Below are positions 32,961 through 42,509 of a DNA stretch of 64,000 nt, in pieces (the stretch's first letter is position 1; the number at the start of each line of letters is the position of its first letter). The stretch lies in assembly GCA_963585895.1 (NCBI GenBank), contig OY757921.1, positions 78,511,334 through 78,575,333 of the forward strand, in the 5' to 3' direction. The DNA comes from Sepioteuthis lessoniana (taxonomy: Eukaryota > Mollusca > Cephalopoda > Myopsida > Loliginidae). Made by a program: the position numbers and the translations under genes. Under the pieces are notes generated by a model. The model was not told the origin of the DNA, did not search any database, and saw only the letters and a list, made by a program, of their open reading frames with translations.

Positions 32961-33350
32961 AGACTATCCAGTCAATTGGAGCTGTTGAAAACCCAGACTG
33001 TACCGCTGGAGAAGGTAAAGAAACTCTCCCCAACGAGTGTCCAGCGTTTGACACTTAAGTGAATCTCATGGTAAGGTTTCAGTTGTGGAGTCTGGGTTAT
33101 TTTGAGCCCGCTTTCATTGCTATTGCTCCCGGTCCTCACTGTCCCGGAGTGGTTGTACCTGTTAGCGTCAAATTTATGGGTCAAAGAGAACTGATCAATC
33201 ATTTACAAAGAACCACTATTATTTGTTATTTGAAACCATTGAAATCTATGAAAATTATATTTATTACAAAGGAATACTTGATAAATAGAATTGCTCATAT
33301 TAAATAGCAATACTTGAAATCATTTAACTGTGTGCAAACAAATGAGCTCT
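32960..33350 (+). mobile_element. Element D copy, diverged
   Basis: Head traces ('gagtgtccagcgtttgacac', 'tgctcccggtcctcactg') are followed by modules ending 'gtgtgcaaacaaatgagct'. Confidence 0.6.
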
Positions 33351-33354
33351 CACA

Positions 33355-33900
33355 ACTCGTTTATAAATAAAGTTACCTAAAGACTATTGGCTAACGAATT
33401 CTATATATGTGTGTGTGTATGTGTGAGTGCGTGTGTACACGTGTGTGTGTGAACAGGATTTGGAGTTAAATATGCCAAACATCAATCAGCCAATAACCAA
33501 TAAGGAAAAAATGTTAAATGATTCAGCTCACGATTTTAAGTCATTCCCAACTGAGAAGTGGAATGCTAGAAAATAGATCTTATATTGTTTTATCCCTCGA
33601 CTGATCCGTACAAATTCTTAAGTGTTAGGTAATTGTTCAGGGCAACTATAACATCTGTTTGTGAGTTGAAGCAAAAAACAAAAATACGTTAGACGTTAGA
33701 TTAATGACGTTGCTGTTATTTTCAAGTTTCACTTGAAGAGCAAACGAGACTTTAGAACATTATCAATATGTATCAATATTCTAAAATGTATACGCAATGA
33801 AGTCAAAGAGAGTTGTCTCCCTTGGATTAGTTTACTATAAATACGATACAATATTCTCTTTAACTGGACCACGTTCACTTTTACACTAATACACACGAGG
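33355..33900. other. No gene seen
   Basis: Contains an impure TG tract at 33405-33452. Otherwise unassigned. Confidence 0.5.
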
Positions 33901-33903
33901 AAA

Positions 33904-34379
33904 TGTATAGTAACGTTACCTCACCGACACGGCACTCTCTCGAATAACAATGGGTGTTGCATTTCTCAAGCACAAGACGGCCCAAGTGGTTTTTAAAACA
34001 AAAAATATATTCTGACCACAACATTTCATAGCAGTTGTTATCGAAACACGAGAGACAGATAGATGAAAAGAAATAATTGTGTCACAGAGAAATGCAGTTA
34101 GATATATGGGTTTTTTGTCGAAACAAAAATACCGACTTCGCTTTTTTTTTCGTCCCACTTGTCCCTCCGTCCCCAGAGGGCCCGAATCTCTAGACTCAAC
34201 TGACTGTCTCCGACTCTGATCTCTAAATTCGACTAACTTCCAAAAATCTATACTTATATAATGTATTAATTTTCTCGTCTTCTAATGATGATAAGAACAC
34301 GTGTCATTAACTGTTAATGTTACGTCCTAAGTCAGCCGACATGCATTCAGTTTGTTTACTTTTTAACATCCTATCTACA
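33904..34379 (-). mobile_element. Possible LTR, related to 20.39-20.81 kb
   Basis: Starts TGTATAG and ends CTATCTACA on the plus strand, giving short inverted ends. The minus strand has a TATA box-like 'tatataagtatag' at about 34247-34260. The inner part matches the possible LTR at 20.4 kb. No target duplication is evident. Confidence 0.45.
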
Positions 34380-34383
34380 ACCC

Positions 34384-34459
34384 CGCGTTGTAAGTGTTTG
34401 ATTTATCCACTTTTCCACTCATTTTTATTATCTTGTCAGATTCAGTTTCTTAGATTTAC
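34384..34459 (+). repeat. Fragment of fold-back element K arm
   Basis: 'ttgtaagtgtttgatttatc' recurs at 37255-37285, and the following 'ccactcatttttat' matches the left arm end at 36.04-36.09 kb in reverse complement. Confidence 0.6.
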
Positions 34460-34472
34460 TCAAAGAAATTTA

Positions 34473-34715
34473 GGGGGGGTGTCCTCGTGGTGTAATGGTT
34501 AAAGCGATGGACTGCGGAATCGTAGTACGCGATTTCGTACTCCAGTCGCGCTATTACGTTCACTTTCGGGCAAATACCCTTGGGAAAGGTATGAACCCCC
34601 TTATCCTCCCAGCTATGGGTTAAATAGTACCACTACTGTTCTTCTAGGAGAATGGCTTTGGCATTAAATAACCTAAAAAGAGTTGATATGCCATTAAACA
34701 AAGAAACCAAACCAA
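34473..34715 (+). mobile_element. SINE-A copy with perfect 13-bp target duplication
   Basis: 243-bp full-length SINE-A. tcaaagaaattta is duplicated exactly at 34460-34472 and 34716-34728. This is the best-preserved copy in the window: head A box 'tggtgtaatggttaaagcg', central domain with 'gggaaaggtatgaaccccc', and hairpin tail ending 'aaaccaaaccaa'. An exact duplication suggests a fairly recent insertion. Confidence 0.95.
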
Positions 34716-34944
34716 TCAAAGAAATTTAATATCAGAATTTTCTGTAATGTTTCTTACTAAGAGTTAGTTTAACGATTTAATTAAATTTTGTTTAAACTTC
34801 GAAAGATTGGAAGCACATACTTACCTTTCACAAAAATAGACCTGTCGGGGTGGGCAGAATATGTTGACTGTATTCCCAGTAGAGTTTGGAGTTTGAACTG
34901 TTGTCATATGGCCACAGAAGCAGCCAAAATCACAGTACAATGAC

Positions 34945-35215
34945 TTGATAGTTCAAGAAATTTTGCTTGGGTGCCAAGAACCCCGACGATAAGGTAAAGT
35001 CAGGTTGACTTAAAACCGAGGATTCTGAGGTCGTGCTGCCAGTTATAAAAACAAATCCGGTGAGTAGCACTCGGAGAGTATCAGGTGATCTTGGCCTCTC
35101 ACAGTTTAATGTGGTTTATCACATTCACGTCATTAGCAAAAAAAAACATCCTGAGTTGCTGAATTGTGTCTCACGTTCTCAAAATATTACAAGACTTTTG
35201 ATTCATGCTCGTGTA
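34945..35215 (+). pseudogene. Mariner-like transposase HTH fragment (family M2), longest copy
   Basis: Reads FKKFCLGAKNPDDKVKSG, a stop, then TEDSEVVLPVIKTNPVSS and TRRVSGDLGLSQFNVV. This gives the linker after the first HTH and the whole second HTH. It supports a mariner-type transposase assignment for the four M2 fragments. No DDD catalytic core follows. Confidence 0.65.
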
Positions 35216-35219
35216 ACAA

Positions 35220-35990
35220 AATCAGAGGAATCTAAAAGGAAAAAAAAATAGAAAGGAATAACAGATTACATGACTGTGACTTTTAAAAAGGGAACAATCA
35301 GATGTAATTTATCTTTTCACTGATGTTTAAACATTACTTGGGGGCATCTGAAAACTAGCGATGTACTACTTAGTCAATAGCTTGATGCGAACCCCATCAA
35401 TCCACATTCTCGTTTAAAAAAATAATTCGATGGTTATGTCTGTAGATATTCATAAGTCTGACGTTAATTCGCACTTTAGTCAAATTTCGAAGATGGAGTG
35501 GTCCCTGATTGAAGGAATTTACAGGCCATTCAACAGACAAAAAGACGCTGTTTCCATTATTCATGAAGGAATGGATTGTATACTTTGCTTTATCATCGAT
35601 TACTTGTATATTGACGTTTAGTTCACGTTTGGAGATCTTCATAAGAACGGCCGTTCGAGTCTTTTGCTTCCATTTAAGAATTAACATCACTTGCAAAAAT
35701 TCTTTATCGTTATGATTTCTAAAGACTTACACATTATCTTCAAGGGATAAACGGTACTCCTTGCCTTCTAAAGATACAGCGTTAAACGCAATTGGCACAG
35801 AGGTACGAAGAGATGAGTTATCTAGAAAGCCAGATACCGAAAGACAGATTGATAGGGTTTAACAACTTTTCCAATGGGCTAGGTGAAACAGGATACGTTT
35901 CATATAGCACTCTGAACCGGTCTCATCAAGGTCTCTATTTAAAGTATCACCCATCCAAGGCAAAAATGGGGGTGGGGTGTTCAGGGAAAA
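35220..35990. other. No gene seen
   Basis: Several 60-100 aa frames overlap here on both strands with no recognised domain. Confidence 0.5.
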
Positions 35991-35995
35991 CCAGT

Positions 35996-36016
35996 ATATA
36001 TATATATATATATATA
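35996..36016. repeat. (TA)n microsatellite
   Basis: TA run just before the fold-back element. Confidence 0.9.
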
Positions 36017-36035
36017 TGGATAAATCGTTGCTTTT

Positions 36036-37290
36036 GGTGAATCTAATAAGATGATAAAAATGAGTGGGAGAGAGGATAATTCAAATACTTATAATGGGTT
36101 TAGTTCTTTATTAACAGAACTTCATCAGACTAAACATTTTTTCTACATTTTATTAAATGAGGAAAAAATATAAACTAATGGAGAATATAAAAGGGTGCAA
36201 AGAGAGGAAAAGGGTCTAAAGACAAGAGATAGATAAGGGAGAGTACAAGGAGGGAAATAGGTACAGATTTGAGTGATGGTAGCCGGGGTTAATTTGGGTT
36301 TTGACAGTGACTGTCAGAGTAGATGGTCAGAGCTACGTGGCAACAAAGTGTAATAGGTTTCATCAGAGATTTGACCAGATAGAAGTTGATTAATTTCAGT
36401 GATAAAAGGGGAAATATGAATGGAAAAGGGTTTTTTAGAGAAAGAAGAAAGAAGAGGAAATAAAGGGGTTACAAGGGTTCTGGCCTCTCGTTTTTCATCA
36501 AAGACATTGATTATAATGGAGAATCTAAAAGGAAATCCCAAGCCACTCTAATCAAACCCATGTATTGCAAATAATTCTGCAGATTGTCAGAATCTGTAGT
36601 AATTTCCAAAACAAACCACATAAAGCAAAGTCCCGGGTTTAATCAGATTTCACCCCACTTAGCAGACATTATGTTACATGAAAACAATATCAGAATAGAT
36701 AATGGACAAAAAAATATAGCAAAAACAAAGACATTTTTACACTCAATACTATCATACTATAAACAATTTTTCCTGAATTTCTTTTTTCTTTTTCCTTTTG
36801 TCTTTTTCTTTCTTTTTCCTTTCTTTTTTGATACTCCCTTATAGTCAATGTCTTTGATGAAACAGGATACGCCTTAACTCTTGCCCCCTTTATTTTTTCT
36901 TTATTTAAAACCCTCTCCCATTCATTATTCCTACTTTCTCACTGAAAATAATCCAGATCTATCAGGTCAAATCTCTGATGAAACCCGATACACTCCAGTG
37001 CCACCTAGCCTCATCTACCCAAGACATTCACAGTCAAAAATCAAATTAACCCCTACCACCATCACTCAAACCTATATCTATTTCCCTTCTTTTTCTTTCC
37101 TTGTCTTTAGACTCTTTCCCTGACTATATACTTTTTTACATTCTCCGTTAGTTTTTATTTTTCCTCATTTGCTAAAATGTAGAGAAACTCAAAAAATGTT
37201 TAGTAAGATGAAGTTCTTCTGTTAATAAAGAACGAAATATCACCATTAAACCTGTTGTAAGTGTTTGATTTATCCAATTTTCCACTTATA
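36036..37290. mobile_element. Fold-back element K
   Basis: Two long inverted arms: left about 36036-36525 and right about 36840-37290, with a centre of about 310 bp. Matching pairs include 'catcagagatttgacc' against 'ggtcaaatctctgatg', and 'tcatcaaagacattga' against 'tcaatgtctttgatga'. The arms are diverged, with gaps. No transposase is seen. It may be a fold-back transposon or two inverted copies of a shorter repeat. Confidence 0.75.
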
Positions 37291-37328
37291 TATATATGTA
37301 TATATATGTATATATATATATATATATA
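37291..37328. repeat. (TA)n-rich tract at mariner insertion site
   Basis: TA repeats with TGTA interruptions, ending at the mariner terminus. Confidence 0.85.
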
Positions 37329-38221
37329 CGAGGGACATACAATAAGTTTCCAGACATTTTTCGTATGAGCATCTAAAGTTGTCGTAGACTCTTGAAAATT
37401 CACTATGTTATTGCAATATATCTTATAAGATGACTGACCAATTTTTATGATTTCAGATTCAAATGAACAGCTACAGCAGGAATTGGAATACACCCTACTA
37501 AAGCCTGATTGTCACAGCTGGTGAATTTCAAAAATGCAATCTGACACTTTAGAAGAACGATATGCAATAAAATTCTGTTTTAAACTTGGAAAAAATGCCA
37601 CAGAAATCTATGGAATGCTTCAGACTACTTTTCGACCATCTTGCATGAATCGAGCATCAGTTTTTGAGGGGCCTAAGATGTTCGAGGAAGGCAGTGAGTC
37701 TGTGAGGGATGATGAGAGGTGTGGGAGGAGTAAGGAAGTCAATACACCAGAGTTGATTGGCCAAAGGCTGAGGGTTAGGGTTACTATGTTGAGGTTTTAA
37801 GGGAGTTCAGTGAGAGATTCCGTCGGAATTGGCCAGTACTCTTCAATTCGGGTCTGTGGAATTTCGACCTGGACAATGCACCAGTCCACAACTCCATGCT
37901 TGTCACAGACTATTTGAGCAAGATGGGTATCAACGCAGTTCCTCAGCCTCCCTATAGTCCAGTCCTTGCTCCCTGTGACTTTTAGTTATTCCCTAAGCTC
38001 AGAGGCTGTCGTTATGAGACAAATGAGGAGATGAAAGAGGCTGTGACGAAGGTCATTGACACGCTCACACCGGAGGACTTCCATGGGGTCTTCCAGAAGT
38101 TGTTGGAACGGTACAACAAGTGCAATGCAGATTACTTCGAAGGGGACTAGAGTTTCATGTGTGCACTATCAATAAAAGTGCCCATACGAAAAAAGTCTGG
38201 AAACTTAACGTATGCACCTCG
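37329..38221 (+). mobile_element. Mariner element, internally deleted (copy 2)
   Basis: 893-bp element flanked by TA. Its ends 'cgagggacatac' and 'gtatgcacctcg' are inverted, followed inward by 'aagtttccaga'. It has a transposase start and end but lacks the middle. It is inserted in a TA tract that continues on the right (38222-38246). Confidence 0.92.
37534..38149 (+). pseudogene. Mariner transposase, central part deleted
   Basis: The ATG at 37534 opens the N-terminal domain (IKFCFKLGKNATE, RPSCMNRASVFE, ERCGRSKEV) to about residue 75. The frame then crosses the deletion junction and ends at TAA, 37798-37800. The C-terminal part continues in another frame: YYVEVLREF, DNAPVHN and then APCDF with a stop after F where tryptophan is expected, PKLRGCRYE, LLERYNKC, to 38149. 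The aspartates of DNAP and APCD are 34 residues apart, the DD34D mariner signature. The first catalytic aspartate lies in the deleted part. The product is inactive. Confidence 0.88.
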
Positions 38222-38246
38222 TATATATATATATATATATATATAT
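38222..38246. repeat. (TA)n microsatellite
   Basis: Right half of the TA tract split by the mariner. Confidence 0.9.
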
Positions 38247-38400
38247 GAAAACTGGAAATAAATCCGACAGTATGGAAATGAATAAACAGGAACAAACTTG
38301 GCGTCTTTTGGGGATGATTTTATTTATTGAATTATTTGCCAACGCTAAACGTTTCGGTTTTTTAAACCTTCATCTAGGCATATGTATTTTTAAGTGAAAC

Positions 38401-38960
38401 TGTTACATAGCCATATACACGCATATGGCCATGTGTGAAATGGGTGTAATGGACATCGAATATTCATAACGATAGAACATATAAAGAACATAGGAATCTC
38501 GGAATTCGAAAACACGTAACGACTTCTTGTTCAGGTACGAAACCTTTTTATTAAGTTTGAGTTAAAGGTTTCGACATAAGGAGGAGAAACACAATCTTCT
38601 ATTCTGTCTTATTCATTTGGACCCCATCTCGTGCGGCCCTCATAGGGCGCAAGTTCGCCTCGCGCCTGCGAGCTCCAAAAGTCGATCCTTCTCGTTTGGC
38701 GTCTAGTACCCGACTCTAACTTTCTTCAAATCTCACACAAACCTCCGCGCGCTTCCGGTGCGTGACGTCACCCGCACACTGTCACCCGTTTCATCTCGGA
38801 CTATCATGACATCTGAGTGACACCTCCATCCGCCCGCGCGCGCCTGCGTTAACACTTGCCTCAATGTTTGCACCTAACTAACCCTTGGGCTGAGCCGAAA
38901 GGTTCTCAGCCTAACTAAACTCAAAGGCATGAACCGAAATCCCTCGGCTATTATATGACA
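38401..38960 (-). mobile_element. Solo LTR with 4-bp target duplication
   Basis: Begins TGTTACATAG and ends TTATATGACA. aaac lies at 38397-38400 and 38961-38964. On the minus strand an AATAAA-type signal is at about 38548-38553, near the 3' end for that orientation. The centre (38620-38850) is unusually GC-rich. A 4-bp duplication is common for some Ty3/Gypsy-type elements, but the family is unknown. Confidence 0.65.
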
Positions 38961-39033
38961 AAACAAAAAGATGAGAGACTTTCAAAAAGTTTTTTTAAAA
39001 ACTTGCTCATCTTTTCGTTTCATTTAAAAATTC

Positions 39034-39034
<1 letters not shown>

Positions 39035-39088
<54 letters not shown>
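39035..39088. repeat. (TA)n-(TG)n microsatellite
   Basis: Short TA run followed by about 22 TG. Confidence 0.95.
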
Positions 39089-39091
<3 letters not shown>

Positions 39092-39199
39092 ATTGCTAAT
39101 CGTACCGAAGATAGAGGATAACATTTTGGCTAAAGACTTTGTGATGTTAGAGGGGGTGCAGTTCCAATCCCAATAATAGTTGCTAGTAAATGAATTTCA

Positions 39200-39530
39200 G
39201 GTTTATGAGTTTTAGGAAGTCTATGACCCAACACCTTACAACAACAAAATGATGGCATTATTAGATGAAAAAAAAAACTGATAGGAACAAATTTTTCATC
39301 AAACCATGAATAAAAATTTAAATATTTTTAATAGGGCCTCTAAAAGTAACCATTAAAGACAAATTCTGGTTTTCATTTATTGGTTATCAACTTAAAATCC
39401 CTCAGAGGTATGGACTTCCCAAAATATATGAACCTGGAATTTCTTTACCACAATATATAAATTTTTATATATATATATAAATTTCCCCACTCTAATGGGG
39501 AAACTTGCTAAGCTACATAACTTGCTATTT
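39200..39530 (+). pseudogene. Possible Penelope-like reverse transcriptase trace
   Basis: A short frame reads RYGLPKIYEPGISLP, close to the YGLPKIHKPGIPLRP motif found in Penelope-like elements. About 200 bp upstream a fragment with NKMMALLDEKK fits the spacing. Everything else is decayed, and a TA run breaks the downstream part. This rests on one strong motif. Confidence 0.45.
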
Positions 39531-39629
39531 GGTTGCGTCTTATCTATTTTCGCTTTGATATAATTGATCCTTATGGCGTTATTTTCTGCCGCAATTAAAT
39601 CGGATTCTTGAAGAGACTTGCTTTTACTC

Positions 39630-40110
39630 TGATTCCAATAAAAGACTGTCAGCTGACGCTGGTGTGGAAAACTCGCAATTAGTAAAATAATAATAATAAT
39701 ATTAATAATAATAATAACGGATTACCTAATTTCGGCCAGACGACCAGACCAGTGATAGTCAACCAAAAAAAAATGAACCAGTAAAATAATGAACTTTGCC
39801 GTTCCAGCAGACCACAGAGTAAAATCAAGAGAAAGTGAAAAGAGAGATAAATATCTAGACCTTGCTAGAGAAATTTTAAAAATCTATAAATCATGAAGGT
39901 GACTTGTAATTGGCACATTTGGAACAATCACCAAAGGATTTGTAAAGGGACGGGAATACTTAGAAAATGTGGGGGCAAGTGGAGACCACCATTATTAAGA
40001 GGAGAATCCCGGAGACTCGTGGAGACTTGCTGTCACTTAAACTCGAGTGAAAAACCATCAGCTAACCCTGGTGTGAAAAACTCTCAAATGAGTAAAAAAA
40101 AAAAATAATA
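39630..40110 (+). mobile_element. LINE-2 3' end, decayed
   Basis: Across frames: YLISARRPD / FGQTTRP, then VPADHRVK, then LAREILKIYK, VIGTFGTITKGFVKG and ETCCHLNSSEKPSAN. This is the endonuclease-like C terminus of LINE-2, with single-base shifts after RRPD and stops. It ends in an A-rich run at 40092-40105 and is preceded by an (AAT)n-like repeat at 39685-39717, perhaps the tail of another copy. Confidence 0.7.
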
Positions 40111-40146
40111 AATATGCTGTCTCTCAGATTCCAATTAAAAATCACC

Positions 40147-40735
40147 AGCCACCGGCTCATTGGTCTAGTGGGTAGAGTGTTCGCCAACGGCCCGGGAGAC
40201 CGGGGTTCAATCCAAATCGAGTCATACCAAAGACTTAAAAAATGGTACTTGATCCTATTTACCAATCCCTCCGCTCGGGCAGGATATGACACAAGGTCAA
40301 CTTTTAAGCGGAGTTTAACAGGTTTGAATTCAGAGTTTTCCTTCTCCTAGACTAGTTGCCTCACCAAGGCAGAAGAACCCAGTCTGTCCTACTATTTACC
40401 CATAGCTGGAGGGAGAATAATTGGATTCATACCTTTCCCAAGAGTATTAGTGCTATGTGAAATGCAATCAGTCTTGTCCAGGATTTGAACTCGAGTCGTC
40501 GTGTCCGTTTCCTACGACGATAACCATTACACCACGGGCACCTCCTTTACACCAGGAGCACCTCCTAATGATACTTGATGCCTCCTTGCTTATCATTCAG
40601 CATTATAAGGTATATATCTAGGGTAAAGTGGAGAAATCCAGGTGAAGGAGTAGCGCCCTTAACTACACCTTAATGTGGCAGCTATTGAAAAGGGAGCCTT
40701 CAGATCGCCCTCGACTAGGGTCGCCAACTTTAATG
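40147..40735 (+). mobile_element. SINE-C copy interrupted by SINE-B
   Basis: The head at 40147-40230 has A box 'tggtctagtgggtagag' and B box 'gggttcaatcc'. The body is cut at 40253 by SINE-B, resumes at about 40567 and ends at 'ctagggtcgccaac'. Confidence 0.88.
40254..40566 (-). mobile_element. SINE-B copy nested in SINE-C
   Basis: Full-length reverse-oriented SINE-B. The duplicated target aatggtacttgat (40241-40253) and aatgatacttgat (40567-40579) differ at one base. A short repeat of 'ggagcacctcc' near the head end (40535-40566) is an extra local duplication. Confidence 0.9.
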
Positions 40736-40826
40736 ACTTTACAGCTGATGTCAAAGACTGGCAAAGTGTAAAATAATAATCATTATTATTCTTAAAACGT
40801 GATAAAGTTCCATCTCTTGGTCAAAT

Positions 40827-41022
40827 AAGATTGCGAATTATTTCTACAAAAAGTACTTGATATCATATGCACAAAAAGATTGCGAATTATTTCTACAAAA
40901 AGTACTTGATATCATGTGCACAAAAAGATTGCGAATTATTTCTACAAAAAGTACTTGATATCATATGCACAAAAAGATTGCGAATTATTTCTACAAAAAG
41001 TACTTGATATCATGTGCACAAA
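40827..41022. repeat. 49-bp tandem repeat, 4 copies
   Basis: 'gattgcgaattatttctac' recurs at 40829, 40878, 40927 and 40976. Units are nearly identical, with an alternating 'atatgc' and 'gtgc' difference suggesting duplication of a two-unit block. Confidence 0.95.
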
Positions 41023-41044
41023 AAAACTCTTTACGCTATTCCCT

Positions 41045-41110
41045 AAACTCTAGACATAGAATAACCCCCCCCAGAAGGGTCGACATACCGTGAAAATCAA
41101 TCAATCAATC
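41045..41110 (+). repeat. Second-type D tail fragment
   Basis: 'agaataaccccccc' and 'ggtcgacatac' followed by (TCAA)n, matching the alternative tail of the element at 11.7 kb. Confidence 0.5.
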
Positions 41111-41530
41111 AAAACTGTTATATGAGCGTGTGAAGTAATTGCAAATAAACGCTATTGGCAAATAATTCAGCAAACAATTAAACCCAAGACGAGTTTATGA
41201 ATACAGGAGCGACATAAACTCCAAGAATAGCTGAGAAACTAATCTGGATCAAAACAGTATCACTGATAATTTACTTTCATAGCATGCATTAACACGTGTA
41301 CCTAATTCTCAACTAAGCAATAAATGTAGACGGTTTATCTAAAATGTCCAACAAGTAAACATTAAACAGCTTTAACATCTGGTAGTTCCGAAAATAATAA
41401 AATACACAAACGATGCGTCAAGTTTGTAGTTCTGGTCTACTCTTTTATTGCGGGAATTCTATACAAGAACATTTATACAATGGCAATTCTATTCATGTTA
41501 CCGAAACTAAATTTATCATTACTTTTATTA
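41111..41530. other. No gene seen
   Basis: Unassigned AT-rich sequence. Confidence 0.5.
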
Positions 41531-41534
41531 TAAC

Positions 41535-42030
41535 ATTCGCTAACCCAGTCGACTGGGGCTATAGAATACACTGTATCTCTTGCAGAGAGGTAAGACCCCA
41601 CCACAACAACAGTGAGTGTTTTGTTATGACATGAAACAAACTGATGGTGAGGCTCGAGTAATGCTGGAACTGTGGGGAATGCAGACTATCCTTCATTGCC
41701 ATTACTCCCAGTCTACTCTGGCCCGGAGTAGTGGTACTTGATAGGGTCCTGTCTATGGATCAAGTAGAACTGTTTGACATTTAAACTGTGAGCAAACAAA
41801 TGGCTAATTTCAAATGGAATTGTTTGAAATAAAATTGTTTGATCATTCAACTATGTGTAAACAAATGACTGATGTTTGATTGAATTGTAAGTGAAACATA
41901 GCAATACTTGGAACTATTCAACTTTGTTGACTAATGTTTACAAATAATATATATCTAATATATATTTATAAACTGGATCTGGCATAAAATAACCTACAAG
42001 GGTTGATATGTCATAAAACCAAACCAAACC
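41535..42030 (+). mobile_element. Element D copy
   Basis: Complete order of head ('cagtcgactgggg'), module region and hairpin tail ending in repeated 'aaacc' at about 42018-42035. A good reference copy with no tail array. Confidence 0.78.
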
Positions 42031-42109
42031 AAACCAAAATATGACATTCATCGACCCTATCCTTTCAAAATATACCTTTTTGCTAAAAATACGAGACTAA
42101 TTGATTTAA

Positions 42110-42500
42110 ACGGCATGTCAATCAGTTTGGGTTATTTTATTCTTAAAAGTTAGGGAATCGTTTTCATTGTACATTCGTATTTATATTTTTGTGTAGTTGT
42201 GACCTGAGAGTTTTTTTCTCACTCTTCGTACATTTTTTTTCTCACAGATTGTATTATTTTTTCTCACTATTCGCATAATTTTTTTCTCATTGACCGTATA
42301 ATTTTTTCTCACTGTCCATATAATTTCTAAACAGATCCATTTTACCCATAAATGGGCTCCTAACGGTTACAACCACTCCGAGTCAAAGTGGATCTGGGAG
42401 TAATGGCAATAAAAGAGTAGTCCACATTTGCCAGATCTTCAGAACTGGAGCCTCACCATCAGATGCAGGGGAGTCCTGGAAACAACTAGTGTCATTTCCA
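42110..42500 (-). mobile_element. Element D variant with second-type tail
   Basis: The tail at 42110-42165 ('cggcatgtcaatcagtt') is followed by a body with 'ttttttctcac' repeats and then the D head ('gtggatctgggagtaatgg'). Confidence 0.55.
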
Positions 42501-42509
42501 GGATACTTC

